A stretch of DNA of 64,000 nucleotides from NCBI GenBank assembly GCA_025056865.1, contig JANWVO010000038.1, positions 111,587-175,586 on the forward strand. The letters run 5' to 3'. The notes beneath the pieces were generated by a model that was not told the DNA's origin, searched no databases, and saw only the letters and a list, made by a program, of their open reading frames with translations. Shown piece by piece: positions 42,008-50,367 of the stretch (the stretch's first letter is position 1; every line of letters starts with the position of its first letter). The translations under genes and the position numbers were made by a program. Source of the stretch: Bryobacteraceae bacterium. Lineage in GTDB: Bacteria > Acidobacteriota > Terriglobia > Bryobacterales > Bryobacteraceae.

Positions 42008-42817
42008 ATGACGACTGCTGCGCCGGAACCGGTGATCCAGTTCGAAGACGTCTGCCTGAGCTTCGGCGGGGAGTGCGTGCTGGACGGGATCGCCTTTGAG
42101 GTGCGGCGGGGCGACACGCTGGTGATCCAGGGGGCGGCGGCGAGCGGCAAGACGCTGATCCTGAAGCTGTCTCTCGGACTGCTGCGGCCGACGCGGGGGC
42201 GCATCCGCCTGTTCGGCGAGGACGTGACGGATTACACGGATTCGCAATGGAACGACGTGCGCGCGCGGATCGGCGTGCTGTTCCAGGAGGGCGGGCTGTT
42301 TGATTCGCTCACCGTGGAGGAGAACGTCGCCTATCCGCTGCTCAACCAGAAGCGCGCGCCGCTGAGCGAGGAGGAGGTGCGGCGGCGGGTGCAGGAGTCG
42401 CTCGATTTCGTCGAGCTCGGCCACACACTGGAGAAATATCCGAGCGAGCTGAGCGGCGGCATGCGCCGGCGCGTGGGCATCGCGCGCGCCATCGTCACGC
42501 AGCCGGAGCTGCTGCTGTATGATTCGCCCACGGCCGGGCTGGACCCGATCACGGCGACGACGATCATGGCCCTGATCGTGAAGGGGCGGGACGTCCACCA
42601 CGCCACCACGGTGATGGTGACGCACCGCCACCAGGATGGCGAGATCCTGGACCGCTACCGCTACGATGCGGCCACGGGGCGTCTGGTTCCGGCCGAACCG
42701 GGCACGACGCGCACGCGCTACATGGTGCTGCGGGAGGGCCGCATCGTTTTCCTAGGCACTCCAGCCGAATTCGACGCCTGCGAGGATCCGTATGTCCGGA
42801 AATTCTCCAGCCGCTGA
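42008..42817 (+). CDS. mlaF: ABC transporter ATPase, MlaF type
   Basis: 269 aa. Walker A GAAASGKT, Q-loop VLFQEGGLFDSLTVEENVAYPL (the 'GGLFDS' wording is typical of MlaF), signature LSGGMRRRVGIARAI, Walker B LLLYDSPTAGLDP and the switch histidine in VMVTHRHQD. Asp-Ser replaces the usual Asp-Glu after Walker B (YDSPTAGLDP). MlaF-type proteins often read DEPFAGLDP, so the missing catalytic glutamate is worth checking. It begins 6 bases after mlaE. Confidence 0.92.
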   Translation: MTTAAPEPVIQFEDVCLSFGGECVLDGIAFEVRRGDTLVIQGAAASGKTLILKLSLGLLRPTRGRIRLFGEDVTDYTDSQWNDVRARIGVLFQEGGLFDSLTVEENVAYPLLNQKRAPLSEEEVRRRVQESLDFVELGHTLEKYPSELSGGMRRRVGIARAIVTQPELLLYDSPTAGLDPITATTIMALIVKGRDVHHATTVMVTHRHQDGEILDRYRYDAATGRLVPAEPGTTRTRYMVLREGRIVFLGTPAEFDACEDPYVRKFSSR

Positions 42818-42866
42818 GGTTTGCCACGCATTTGCCCCGGCCGTGGGAAGCTAGGAGGAGAGAGCC

Positions 42867-43940
42867 ATGCCCGCATCGCACAAGGTCGCCTGGTCGCAGC
42901 TCCGCGTCGGCATCATGGCCATCGTGTCGCTTTCGCTGCTGGCGGTGCTCATCTTTCTGATGACCGGTTCGGAGAACCCGTTCGAGGAGAAGGCGACGCT
43001 GTACACCTACATGCAGGACTCGGCCGCGATGACGGAAGGAAGCGCCGTGCGGCTGAACGGGATTCTCATTGGCAAGGTGAAGAAGATCGAGATCACCGGG
43101 GATCCCGACAACCGCCGCGCCGTGCGGATGACGCTTTCGGTGGACCGGTCGGCGCTGGCGATGATCCCTGAGGATTCGATCATCGGCTTCAGCGCCGAGA
43201 ACGTGCTGGGGTCGAAGTTCCTCAACATCCGCCGCGGAACCAGCCAGAAGACGGTGCGCAACGGGGGCACGTTGCAGGCGCGCGACGACAAGGACTTCCT
43301 GGAAGTGGTGCAGTCGGCGATGCCGCTGCTCGATTCGATGCAGTCCATTCTGCGGCGCGTGGACGGGCTGATCGAGCACATCGAGTCCGGACGCGGCAAC
43401 CTCGGGCGGCTGATCAAGGACGAAGCGCTTTACAACCGGCTGAACACGACGCTGGCCGACGTGCAGGCGGTGACGCAGGCAGTACGCGAGGGCAAGGGAA
43501 CGATCGGGCATCTCGTGTACGACGAGGAGCTTTACAACGACCTGCGGCGAACGCTGGCGCGCTTCGACCGTCTGGCCGAAGGACTGGAGCGCGGCGAAGG
43601 CACGGCGGGCAAGCTGCTGAAAGATCCCTCGCTGTATGACGAGCTGCGGGCCACGTCGAAGGAGCTGCACACGCTGGTGGAGAACCTCAACAGGGGCGAG
43701 GGCACGGCGGGCAAGCTGCTGCGCGACGAGGCGCTGCACAACCGGCTGGTGGCGACGCTGGACCGGATCAATTCGACGATCGACCGCATCAACTCCGGGC
43801 AGGGCACGCTGGGGCAACTGATGGTGAACCCGGCGCTGTATGAGAACCTGGCGGCGACTTCGGCCCAGATGAGCGCGCTGATGCGCGACTTCCGCGCCAA
43901 TCCGAAGAAGTTCCTGACCATCCAGCTCAAGCTGTTCTGA
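42867..43940 (+). CDS. mlaD: MCE-domain substrate-binding protein, MlaD type, with five C-terminal repeats
   Basis: 357 aa. One N-terminal membrane helix (LRVGIMAIVSLSLLAVLIFLM) and an MCE domain at about residues 40-125 (DSAAMTEGSAVRLNGILIGKV, FSAENVLGSKFLNIRRG). From about residue 176 there are five repeats of the form GxGTxGxLxxDxxLYxxL, spaced about 34 residues (near 176, 209, 243, 277, 312). These repeats probably form a helical extension or barrel stacking along the periplasm. It binds lipid and connects to the MlaE/F complex. AGGAG upstream of the ATG fits well. Confidence 0.9.
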   Translation: MPASHKVAWSQLRVGIMAIVSLSLLAVLIFLMTGSENPFEEKATLYTYMQDSAAMTEGSAVRLNGILIGKVKKIEITGDPDNRRAVRMTLSVDRSALAMIPEDSIIGFSAENVLGSKFLNIRRGTSQKTVRNGGTLQARDDKDFLEVVQSAMPLLDSMQSILRRVDGLIEHIESGRGNLGRLIKDEALYNRLNTTLADVQAVTQAVREGKGTIGHLVYDEELYNDLRRTLARFDRLAEGLERGEGTAGKLLKDPSLYDELRATSKELHTLVENLNRGEGTAGKLLRDEALHNRLVATLDRINSTIDRINSGQGTLGQLMVNPALYENLAATSAQMSALMRDFRANPKKFLTIQLKLF

Positions 43941-44791
43941 TGGGCGCGGCGCGCATCCTCACCGTCAACGCCGACGACTTCGGCTTCACGCGAGGCGTCA
44001 ACCGCGGCATTGTCGACTGTCACCTGCGAGGCATCCTCACGTCCACGACACTGATGGCCAACGGCGAAGCGTTCGAGGACGCCGTCCGGCTGGCGCGCGA
44101 GCATCCCACGCTGGACGTGGGGGCGCATTTCGCGCTGGTCCAGGGACGGAGCCTCGTGACCGGCGAGCCGCTGCCGGCGACAGTGGCGGAGCTGGTGTGC
44201 GCGCTGGCGCTGCGGCGGCTGGATCCCTACCAGGAACTGAAGGCGCAGCTCGAAAAGATCCTCGCCGCCGGCGTGCGCGTCACGCATTTTGACACGCACA
44301 AGCACACGCACCTGCTGCCGCCGGTGCTGGAGGCGGTGCTGCGGCTGGCGCAGGAGACGGGCGTCCGGTGGGTGCGGCGTCCCTTCGATCTGCCGCTGCC
44401 GGCGTCGCGGCGCGGCACGCCGCCCGCGGTCCGTGTGGCGCGGCGGGCGATGGCGCTGGCCGAGAGGCGCTTTGAGCAGCGGATTTGCCGCGCGGGCTGC
44501 CGCACGACGGACCACTTCGCGGGCTTTCAGTGGACGGGCCGCTTCGACAGCTCAGACGTCGCCTCGCTGCTGCGCGCCCTGCCGGAGGGCGTCACGGAAT
44601 TCATGACGCACCCGGGCTACTGCGATGAAGAGCTGAGGAAGGCGAGGACGCGGCTGAAAGAGAGCCGCGAGGCGGAGCTGCGCGCGCTCACCGACCCGCG
44701 CGTGCGGGAAGCCCTGCGGGAAGCGCAGGTGCGGCTGGCCTCCTACGCGCAGCTCGAGGAACTGGCGGGAGAGGCTCAGCGCCCGAAGTAG
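43940..44791 (+). CDS. ChbG/HpnK family (YdjC-like) deacetylase
   Basis: 283 aa. Begins ILTVNADDFGFTRGVNRGI (metal-binding DD), then LDVGAHFALVQG, FDTHKHTHLLPPVLEAVL (HxH metal ligands) and EFMTHPGYCDEEL. Members deacetylate diacetylchitobiose (ChbG) or an N-acetylglucosaminyl hopanoid (HpnK). Position behind an Mla lipid transporter, with a 1-base overlap with the MCE gene, makes a lipid-linked sugar more likely than chitobiose, but this is inference. Confidence 0.87.
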   Translation: MGAARILTVNADDFGFTRGVNRGIVDCHLRGILTSTTLMANGEAFEDAVRLAREHPTLDVGAHFALVQGRSLVTGEPLPATVAELVCALALRRLDPYQELKAQLEKILAAGVRVTHFDTHKHTHLLPPVLEAVLRLAQETGVRWVRRPFDLPLPASRRGTPPAVRVARRAMALAERRFEQRICRAGCRTTDHFAGFQWTGRFDSSDVASLLRALPEGVTEFMTHPGYCDEELRKARTRLKESREAELRALTDPRVREALREAQVRLASYAQLEELAGEAQRPK

Positions 44792-45036
44792 GCGGCGTTC
44801 TTCTGCGCGTAGTCCTTCCACTTTTCGGGAAGGTCGTCGAGCGCGAAGATGGCGCTGACCGGGCAGACGGGCACGCAGGCTCCGCAGTCGATGCACTCCA
44901 CCGGGTCGATGTAGAGCATCTCCACCTTCTCGTAATCGGGCTCGTCCTTGCGCGGGTGGATGCAATCGACCGGGCAGGCATCCACGCAGGCAGTGTCCTT
45001 GGTCCCGATGCACGGTTCAGCAATCACGTAGGCCAT
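44776..45036 (-). CDS. 7Fe ferredoxin (3Fe-4S plus 4Fe-4S)
   Basis: 86 aa. MAYVIAEPCIGTKDTACVDACPVDCI is the N-terminal cluster region of the Azotobacter FdI type (its spacing suggests a 3Fe-4S or a long-loop cluster), followed by CIDCGACVPVCPVSAI for the 4Fe-4S cluster. Soluble one-electron carrier; partner unknown. SD AGGGG ahead of the ATG. The 3' end overlaps the convergent ChbG/HpnK gene by 16 bases. Confidence 0.93.
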   Translation of the reverse strand: MAYVIAEPCIGTKDTACVDACPVDCIHPRKDEPDYEKVEMLYIDPVECIDCGACVPVCPVSAIFALDDLPEKWKDYAQKNAAYFGR

Positions 45037-45240
45037 GATCGAATCCCCTCGTCTCGATTAGATTCAAACCCAGTGGCTTTGATTCCGAGCGTACCACAAT
45101 GTACAGATTTCATTCAATTTCAGTCATTTCCGGCCTTTTTGGGGATTGCCCGCACAGAGAGTCCAGATCCTGCGATTTCGCGCCGCATTTGCCGGCAATT
45201 CCGGATGGACGGACGGCGTTGATTGTCTACAATGGGCGTG

Positions 45241-46131
45241 ATGATTGCTCCTGTCCGCAAGGCCGTGTTCCCCGCCGCGGGCCTCGGCACACGCTTTTTG
45301 CCCGCCACGAAGGCGATGCCCAAGGAGATGCTGCCGCTGGTGGACAAGCCGCTCATTCAGTACGGCATTGAAGAGGCGATCGCTTCGGGCATCCATCACA
45401 TCGTCATCGTTACAGGGCGCGGCAAGACGGCGATCGAGGACCATTTCGACGTGTCGTTCGAGCTCGAGCACCTGCTCGAGTCGCGCAACAAGCGGGAGCT
45501 GCTGGCGGCGGTGCGCGCCATCTCGGACATGATCGATGTGGCCTACGTGCGGCAGAAGGAGGCGCTGGGCCTGGGGCACGCGGTGCTGCGTGCCAAGGAT
45601 CTGGTGGGGCAGGAGCCGTTCGCGGTGGTGCTGTCGGACGACGTGATCGATGCGCCGGTGCCGTGCCTGCGGCAGCTTCTCGACGTGTATGAGACCTACG
45701 GCGCGCCGGTGCTGGCGCTGATGGAGGTTCCGGCGGAGCAGATCAGCGCCTATGGCGTGGTGGCCGCCGAGCCGCAGCCGCACGCAGGGATGGACGGACT
45801 GGTGTTCCGGATCCATGACCTGGTGGAGAAGCCGTCGCCGCAGGACGCTCCTTCGAACCTTGCCATCATCGGGCGCTACATTCTGACGCCGGATGTCTTT
45901 GCGGCGATCGAGAGCACGCCGCCGGGGCGGAACAACGAGATCCAACTGACGGACGCGTTGCGCAACCTGCTGCGCGAGAGGCCGATCTATGGCGTGAGAT
46001 TCACGGGCAAGCGCTTTGACGCGGGCGACAAGCTCGGGTTTCTCCAGGCCACGGTGGAGTTCGCGCTGAAGAGGCCCGATCTCGGGGGCGCGTTCCGGGC
46101 CTGGCTGGAATCGCTCAGGCTGTGCTGGTGA
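45241..46131 (+). CDS. galU: UTP-glucose-1-phosphate uridylyltransferase
   Basis: 296 aa. Makes UDP-glucose for polysaccharide and glycolipid synthesis. Nucleotide-binding AVFPAAGLGTRFLPATKAMPKEMLPLVDKP, then LGLGHAVLRAKDLVG, the VVLSDDVID acidic site, and VEKPSPQDAPSNLAIIGRY. All family blocks are complete. ATG 45241 was chosen since the conserved domain starts five residues later. The gene is preceded by 204 bases without a gene on either strand, bounded by the divergent ferredoxin. Confidence 0.95.
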   Translation: MIAPVRKAVFPAAGLGTRFLPATKAMPKEMLPLVDKPLIQYGIEEAIASGIHHIVIVTGRGKTAIEDHFDVSFELEHLLESRNKRELLAAVRAISDMIDVAYVRQKEALGLGHAVLRAKDLVGQEPFAVVLSDDVIDAPVPCLRQLLDVYETYGAPVLALMEVPAEQISAYGVVAAEPQPHAGMDGLVFRIHDLVEKPSPQDAPSNLAIIGRYILTPDVFAAIESTPPGRNNEIQLTDALRNLLRERPIYGVRFTGKRFDAGDKLGFLQATVEFALKRPDLGGAFRAWLESLRLCW

Positions 46132-46207
46132 TGCCGGTCACGGGCACCGCGAGGATCAGCGCCAGCACGAGCGCCGCCACCACCGCCACGAACACACGGA
46201 TCACCAT
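46115..46207 (-). CDS. Predicted 30-aa single-helix membrane peptide
   Basis: A short frame with strong signals: GGAGGA ends about 7 bases ahead of the ATG. The product begins MVIRVF, runs through an uninterrupted hydrophobic helix of about 19 residues rich in Val/Ala/Leu and ends in a short polar tail (TGITSTA). It overlaps the galU 3' end by 17 bases on the opposite strand and lies 45 bases downstream of the DinB gene, possibly co-transcribed with it. Function unknown; the call rests on ribosome-binding site plus helix only. Confidence 0.45.
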   Translation of the reverse strand: MVIRVFVAVVAALVLALILAVPVTGITSTA

Positions 46208-46252
46208 GGCGGTTTCCTCCGCCGTCGATTGTTCTCCGCGGCGGGGCTGGTG

Positions 46253-46747
46253 TCAACCCTCGGGTGCTTCCACGTACGGCATGGGCGGCACTTTGCCGCG
46301 CAGGCGCGTGTAGACGGTGAGAGCGCCGCGGTGATGGGCAGTGTGGTCGCGGATGGCGCCGAGGATGGCGTAGCGCGGGGCTCCGCCCATGATGGGGCCG
46401 TCCGGCAGCGGCGCTTCCCATTCCTGCGCGCTGTGCGCGGCGATGGCGGCCTCGCCGGCGGCGAAGGCGCGTTCGATCCAGCGGCGCGCTTCAGCCAGCG
46501 AAGTCACCGCGCGTACTTCGCGGTCCATCGCCTCCCAGTCCGTGGAGAAGCCTTCCGGACGGAAGGCGCCCTCGAAGAACCACTCCACGGTCTGCGCGAC
46601 GTGGGCGACCACCTGCGCGGCGGTGAACACGCCGGGCGCGGGAGCGAAGTCCGAATCCTCCTCGGCGAGATTCCGCGTGGAACGGTCGAAGCATTCGCGA
46701 ATGTTGCGGAGATCGGCGGCGAGATCCGCGATGATCTGTTCTTTCAT
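46253..46747 (-). CDS. DinB-family four-helix protein
   Basis: 164 aa. DinB/YfiT-like metal-binding bundle: TAAQVVAHVAQTVEWFFEG carries the first histidine, IRDHTAHHRGALTVYTRL the other two. Members include thiol-dependent transferases and damage-inducible proteins; the specific role is unknown. ATG 46747 was chosen because the first helix of the fold begins there (KEQIIADLAADLRNIRECF). Confidence 0.85.
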   Translation of the reverse strand: MKEQIIADLAADLRNIRECFDRSTRNLAEEDSDFAPAPGVFTAAQVVAHVAQTVEWFFEGAFRPEGFSTDWEAMDREVRAVTSLAEARRWIERAFAAGEAAIAAHSAQEWEAPLPDGPIMGGAPRYAILGAIRDHTAHHRGALTVYTRLRGKVPPMPYVEAPEG

Positions 46748-46819
46748 GCGCTGCGCACCTTCGGGCGCAAGACTGAGTGTCGCGCATCTGCGCCGCCGAT
46801 ACAAGCCGGGAGGGGAGAT

Positions 46820-47044
46820 TCAGCGCGCGCTCACGCACGCGTCGGCGGTCCGGCTGGACGCCAGCAGCCGCAAGACGACGAGATCCGAAGGCTGGTAATA
46901 CATCCGGGGCAGGCTGGCCAGGTCGTCATCGCTTTCGAGCAGGTGCCGGCGAACCAGCGTGCGGAATTCTTCCAGCGTGACGCCAAGGGCCTGGGCGGCC
47001 TCGTTCTCGTTGTAATACCCCTTGGGCGGGCGTGCGATGCTCAT
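46820..47044 (-). CDS. Small helix-turn-helix protein
   Basis: 74 aa. GYYNENEAAQALGVTLEEFRTLV looks like a MerR/excisionase-type winged HTH with the recognition helix near residues 16-30. YYQPSDLVVLRLLA at the end resembles the wing of MerR proteins that reads 'Y.p.dl..lr.l'. No effector domain is present, so it is probably a minimal DNA-binding protein. Start at ATG 47044; a GTG 15 bases upstream is an alternative. Targets unknown. Confidence 0.65.
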   Translation of the reverse strand: MSIARPPKGYYNENEAAQALGVTLEEFRTLVRRHLLESDDDLASLPRMYYQPSDLVVLRLLASSRTADACVSAR

Positions 47045-47218
47045 GCAGTTTCCGTCCACCCCGATTGTAGCCCGCCGCCACCGGACGCCTGAATCCGCAA
47101 ATCCTCTGAGATTCCCCCGGATGGGGACAGAGGAGCTTCGGGGCAGGATGCAACTTCGGTACTAAGGTTCCCTCGCAAACCGGCAGACGGTACACTGATT
47201 CGCGGAGGAACCACCCGC

Positions 47219-48487
47219 ATGGCCCACCGTTCTCTTCACGGCGCGCACCCCTCGACGGCGGTGCTCACGCGCGGTTTCGACCCGCGTCTGAGCGTCGGCA
47301 GCGCCCGCCCTGCCGTGTTCCGCAGCTCCACGTATGTCTTCTCCAGCCCCGAAGCGGCCGAGCGCGCCTTCGCGCTGCTGGTGGGCAAGGCGGAGCCGGA
47401 GCCGGGCGAGCAGCCGGACCTGATCTATTCGCGCTTCAATCATCCGAACGCCGAGATTCTCGAAGACCAGATCGTGCCACTCGAAGAGGGCGCCGAGTGG
47501 GCGATCGTGTTCAACTCCGGCATGGCGGCCATCATGACGACGCTGCTGGCGCTGCTCAAGCCGGGCGACACGATGGTGTACACCGTGCCGCTGTATGGAG
47601 GCACGCAGCATCTGATCCACGAGTTCCTCGAGCCGCTGGGCATCCGCTGCATTCCGGTGATCGCCGGCCGCTCGGCGGAGATCGACGAGGCGATCCGCAC
47701 GGCGCCGAATCTGAAAGCGGTTTTTATTGAAACGCCCGCCAACCCGACGATGGTGATGACCGACATCAAGCGGGCGGCGCTCACTGCCGCTTCGCTGGAT
47801 CCGAAGCCGGCCGTCCTGGTCGACAACACCTTCCTCGGGCCTGCGTTCCAGCATCCGCTGACGCTGGGAGCGGACCTGGTGCTGTACTCCGCCACGAAGT
47901 ACCTGGGCGGCTTCTCCGATCTGCTGGCCGGAGTGGTGCTGGGCGCGGACCGCCGCTTCGACAAGCCGATCCGATCCCGCCGCGGGCTGTTTGGCAACAT
48001 CCTCCAGCCGGACGAGTGCTGGATCCTCGACGGGCGCCTGCCGACGGTGAGCCTGCGCATGAACCGGCAGTCGAAGAACGCGCAGCGCATCGCCGAGAGC
48101 CTGGTGAAGCGGCCCGAGATCCGCCGCGTTTACTACCCGACGCTGTTCGACGATCCCGAGCAGATCCGCATCCGGCTGTCGCAGACGGACTATCCGGGCG
48201 CGATGATCGCGCTGGACCTGCATGGGGGCAAGCCCGCGGCGTTCGAGTTCCTGCGCAGCATCCGGCTGGCGCACAACGCGGTGTCGCTGGGCGGCATGGA
48301 GACGCTGGTCTGCCACCCGGCGACGACGACGCACGCCGGCTGCACGGATGAGGAGCGCCGCATTGCGGGCATCACCGACGGGATGGTGCGCATTTCGGTG
48401 GGCGTGGAAGACTGGCGGGACCTGCTGGCCGACTTCGAGCAGGCGCTGGACCGCGTGGCGGCGCTGCTGGCGGCGCAGACGAAGTAG
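47219..48487 (+). CDS. Cys/Met metabolism PLP-dependent enzyme (methionine gamma-lyase/cystathionine synthase type)
   Basis: 422 aa. Cofactor-binding landmarks: YSRFNHPNAEILEDQI, FNSGMAAIMTTLLALL, YGGTQHLIHEF, VDNTFLGP and the PLP lysine Lys227 in SATKYLGGFSD. C-terminal SLGGMETLVCHPATTTHAG and VRISVGVEDW complete the fold. Family members do gamma-elimination or gamma-replacement on methionine/homoserine derivatives; the exact reaction cannot be read. SD GGAGG lies 8 bases ahead of ATG 47219. I looked for a SAM-type riboswitch in the leader and could not support one. Confidence 0.9.
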   Translation: MAHRSLHGAHPSTAVLTRGFDPRLSVGSARPAVFRSSTYVFSSPEAAERAFALLVGKAEPEPGEQPDLIYSRFNHPNAEILEDQIVPLEEGAEWAIVFNSGMAAIMTTLLALLKPGDTMVYTVPLYGGTQHLIHEFLEPLGIRCIPVIAGRSAEIDEAIRTAPNLKAVFIETPANPTMVMTDIKRAALTAASLDPKPAVLVDNTFLGPAFQHPLTLGADLVLYSATKYLGGFSDLLAGVVLGADRRFDKPIRSRRGLFGNILQPDECWILDGRLPTVSLRMNRQSKNAQRIAESLVKRPEIRRVYYPTLFDDPEQIRIRLSQTDYPGAMIALDLHGGKPAAFEFLRSIRLAHNAVSLGGMETLVCHPATTTHAGCTDEERRIAGITDGMVRISVGVEDWRDLLADFEQALDRVAALLAAQTK

Positions 48488-48499
48488 CCGCGCGGCCCG

Positions 48500-49423
48500 T
48501 CAGCGGAAGAACGTGCGCCATGCGGCGACGGTGAGCGCGTGCGTCACCATCGACGCCCGGATGCCGCCGCCGGCGCGGAAGGCGAGGCCGTAGAAGACCC
48601 CGGCGACGGCGGCGACCACGGCAAACCGCCAGTTGGGAAACTCGCGGAAGCCGAGGTGGGCCAGGCCGAACAGCGCCGAGGCCGCCCACAGGCCAATGCG
48701 CGGCTGGAGCAGTCCGCGGAAGAAGAACTCCTCGCTGAGGGCCACCACCCAGAGGATGCCGAAGAAGGTGGCCGCCGCCTTGCCCGCGGTCCACAGCCAC
48801 GGCTCGCCGGGCCAGGCGGGCCGGGCGAAGCCGGTCAGCCAGGCGGCCGCGAAGGCGGCAGGCATCAGCAGAACAAAATACAGCAATCCTGTTTTCCACT
48901 CGCGCGCCCCGGGCCAGAAGCCGAAGCCGATGCCCTCCGGCTGAAGGTCGCGCAGCACGGTGAGGACGGTGGTGCGGATCCACATCAACTGGCCGAGGAA
49001 CTCCATCCGCAGCTCGCCGGCGGGCGGGTAGAACAGGCGAAAGGCTTTCAGCAGGACGGGCGCGGCGGCCAGCGCCGCCACCCAGAGCCAGCCGTGGCGC
49101 CGCCGCGCGAGCACGGGGCTGAGGCCGACGAAGAAGGCGGCCATTGCGCCCAGCCCGAGCACGCTGGGAAGGCTGCTCCAGTCCAGGCCGACGTGGTAGA
49201 GCGCGCAGGACAGCGGCGCGGCGGCCACCAGCATCCGGCGCTGCCACCTCCTGCGCCACGCCTCGCGCGCCATGGATGCATACAGGGCGGCCTCCACCAG
49301 AACGGCCACGGCCACCCACGCCGCCAGCGCCGCGTCGCCGCCGAGCTTGTCCAGCCAGGGCATTCCTTCCCAGCCTAGCGCGGCAGCGGGGTGTAGAATC
49401 AGTGCAAGCCTGTTGAGGCTCAA
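48500..49423 (-). CDS. CPBP family intramembrane protease (CAAX-protease-like)
   Basis: 307 aa, eight or so hydrophobic helices. The diagnostic active-site motif SEEFFFRGLLQ (EExxxR) is in the C-terminal third, followed by FGLAHLGF (HxxxF) and a late VTHAL histidine. Bacterial members include ABI-type and Rce1-like proteases; substrate unknown. The start is uncertain: ATG 49423 has no ribosome-binding site and is only 14 bases from the divergent gene, while ATG 49363 has a GGAAGGA that nearly touches it. Confidence 0.83.
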   Translation of the reverse strand: MSLNRLALILHPAAALGWEGMPWLDKLGGDAALAAWVAVAVLVEAALYASMAREAWRRRWQRRMLVAAAPLSCALYHVGLDWSSLPSVLGLGAMAAFFVGLSPVLARRRHGWLWVAALAAAPVLLKAFRLFYPPAGELRMEFLGQLMWIRTTVLTVLRDLQPEGIGFGFWPGAREWKTGLLYFVLLMPAAFAAAWLTGFARPAWPGEPWLWTAGKAAATFFGILWVVALSEEFFFRGLLQPRIGLWAASALFGLAHLGFREFPNWRFAVVAAVAGVFYGLAFRAGGGIRASMVTHALTVAAWRTFFR

Positions 49424-49437
49424 AGGAAGCAGACGCC

Positions 49438-50328
49438 ATGAACCGCCGTGATTTTCTCGCCGTCACCGCCGCTTCGGCCGCAGCCGCGCAGACCGCGGGC
49501 CAGCGGCTGCCCATGCGCAAGGGCATTTACTGGAGCATGCTGCCGTCGAAGCTCTCCGTCGAGGAGCGATTCGCCCTGGCGAAAGAGTGCGGCTTCCAGA
49601 GCGTGGAATGCCCGACGATGGACGAGCCCGCGCAGGTGGAAGAGGTGCTTGCCGCCAGCCGCAAGACGGGGCTTCCCGTGCACTCGGTGATGAACCGCGA
49701 CCACTGGAAGTTTCCGCTTTCGAGCGCGGACCCGGCCGTGGTGGAAAAGTGCGTCCACGGCATCGAGACGAGCATCCGCAATGCAAAGGCGTGGGGCGCG
49801 GACACGGTGCTGCTGGTACCCGCGGTGGTGAACGCGGAAACCAGCTACAGGGATGCGTGGGACCGCTCGACGGCGCAGATCCGCAAGCTGCTGCCTCTGG
49901 CGCGCGAGAACAGGGTGATGATCGGCGTCGAAGAGGTGTGGAACAAGTTCCTGCTGAGCCCGCTCGAGATGGCGCAGTACGTGGATCAGTTCCAGAGCCC
50001 GTGGGTGCGCGCCTATCTGGACGTGGGCAACATGGTGCTGTTCGGCTTCCCGCAGGACTGGATCCGCACGCTCGGCAAGCGGATCGTGAAGGTGCATCTG
50101 AAGGATTTCGCCTGGCGCAACTACACGATCCCCGGCGACCCGCCGCAGAAGAAGCGCGTGCCCGAGTTCGTCGACCTGCGCGAGGGCGAGATCGACTGGA
50201 AAGCCGTGCACAAGGCTTTCCTCGAAATCGGATACAGGGGCGACGCCACCGTGGAGCTGCGGGGCGGTGACGCCGATTATCTGAAGGAAGTGAGCCGCCG
50301 GGTGGACCTGATCCTGGAAGGCGCCTGA
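49438..50328 (+). CDS. Tat-exported TIM-barrel sugar isomerase/epimerase-like protein
   Basis: 296 aa. The N-terminus MNRRDFLAVTAASAAAAQ is a Tat signal with the twin arginines. The body is a xylose-isomerase-like TIM barrel: LAKECGFQSVECPTMDEP, MNRDHWKFPLSS, WGADTVLLVPAV, VMIGVEEVWNKFLLSP (metal ligand Glu), YLDVGNMVLFG and VKVHLKDF, ending TVELRGGDADYL. The four metal-ligand positions (Glu, Asp, His, Glu) look preserved. Exported members are abundant in Bryobacter/Solibacter; substrates are mostly unknown. It is followed by sppA after 39 bases. Confidence 0.85.
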   Translation: MNRRDFLAVTAASAAAAQTAGQRLPMRKGIYWSMLPSKLSVEERFALAKECGFQSVECPTMDEPAQVEEVLAASRKTGLPVHSVMNRDHWKFPLSSADPAVVEKCVHGIETSIRNAKAWGADTVLLVPAVVNAETSYRDAWDRSTAQIRKLLPLARENRVMIGVEEVWNKFLLSPLEMAQYVDQFQSPWVRAYLDVGNMVLFGFPQDWIRTLGKRIVKVHLKDFAWRNYTIPGDPPQKKRVPEFVDLREGEIDWKAVHKAFLEIGYRGDATVELRGGDADYLKEVSRRVDLILEGA

Positions 50329-50367
50329 GGCGCCGCCCGGGCGGCGGCGTGGGGGAGAGCCGAGGTC

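Noticed and set aside
47060..47218. SAM or related riboswitch ahead of the Cys/Met PLP enzyme
   Set aside because: The 159-base leader has a hairpin-prone GC-rich middle but I could not match any known riboswitch core; an Rfam search with no hit would confirm this.
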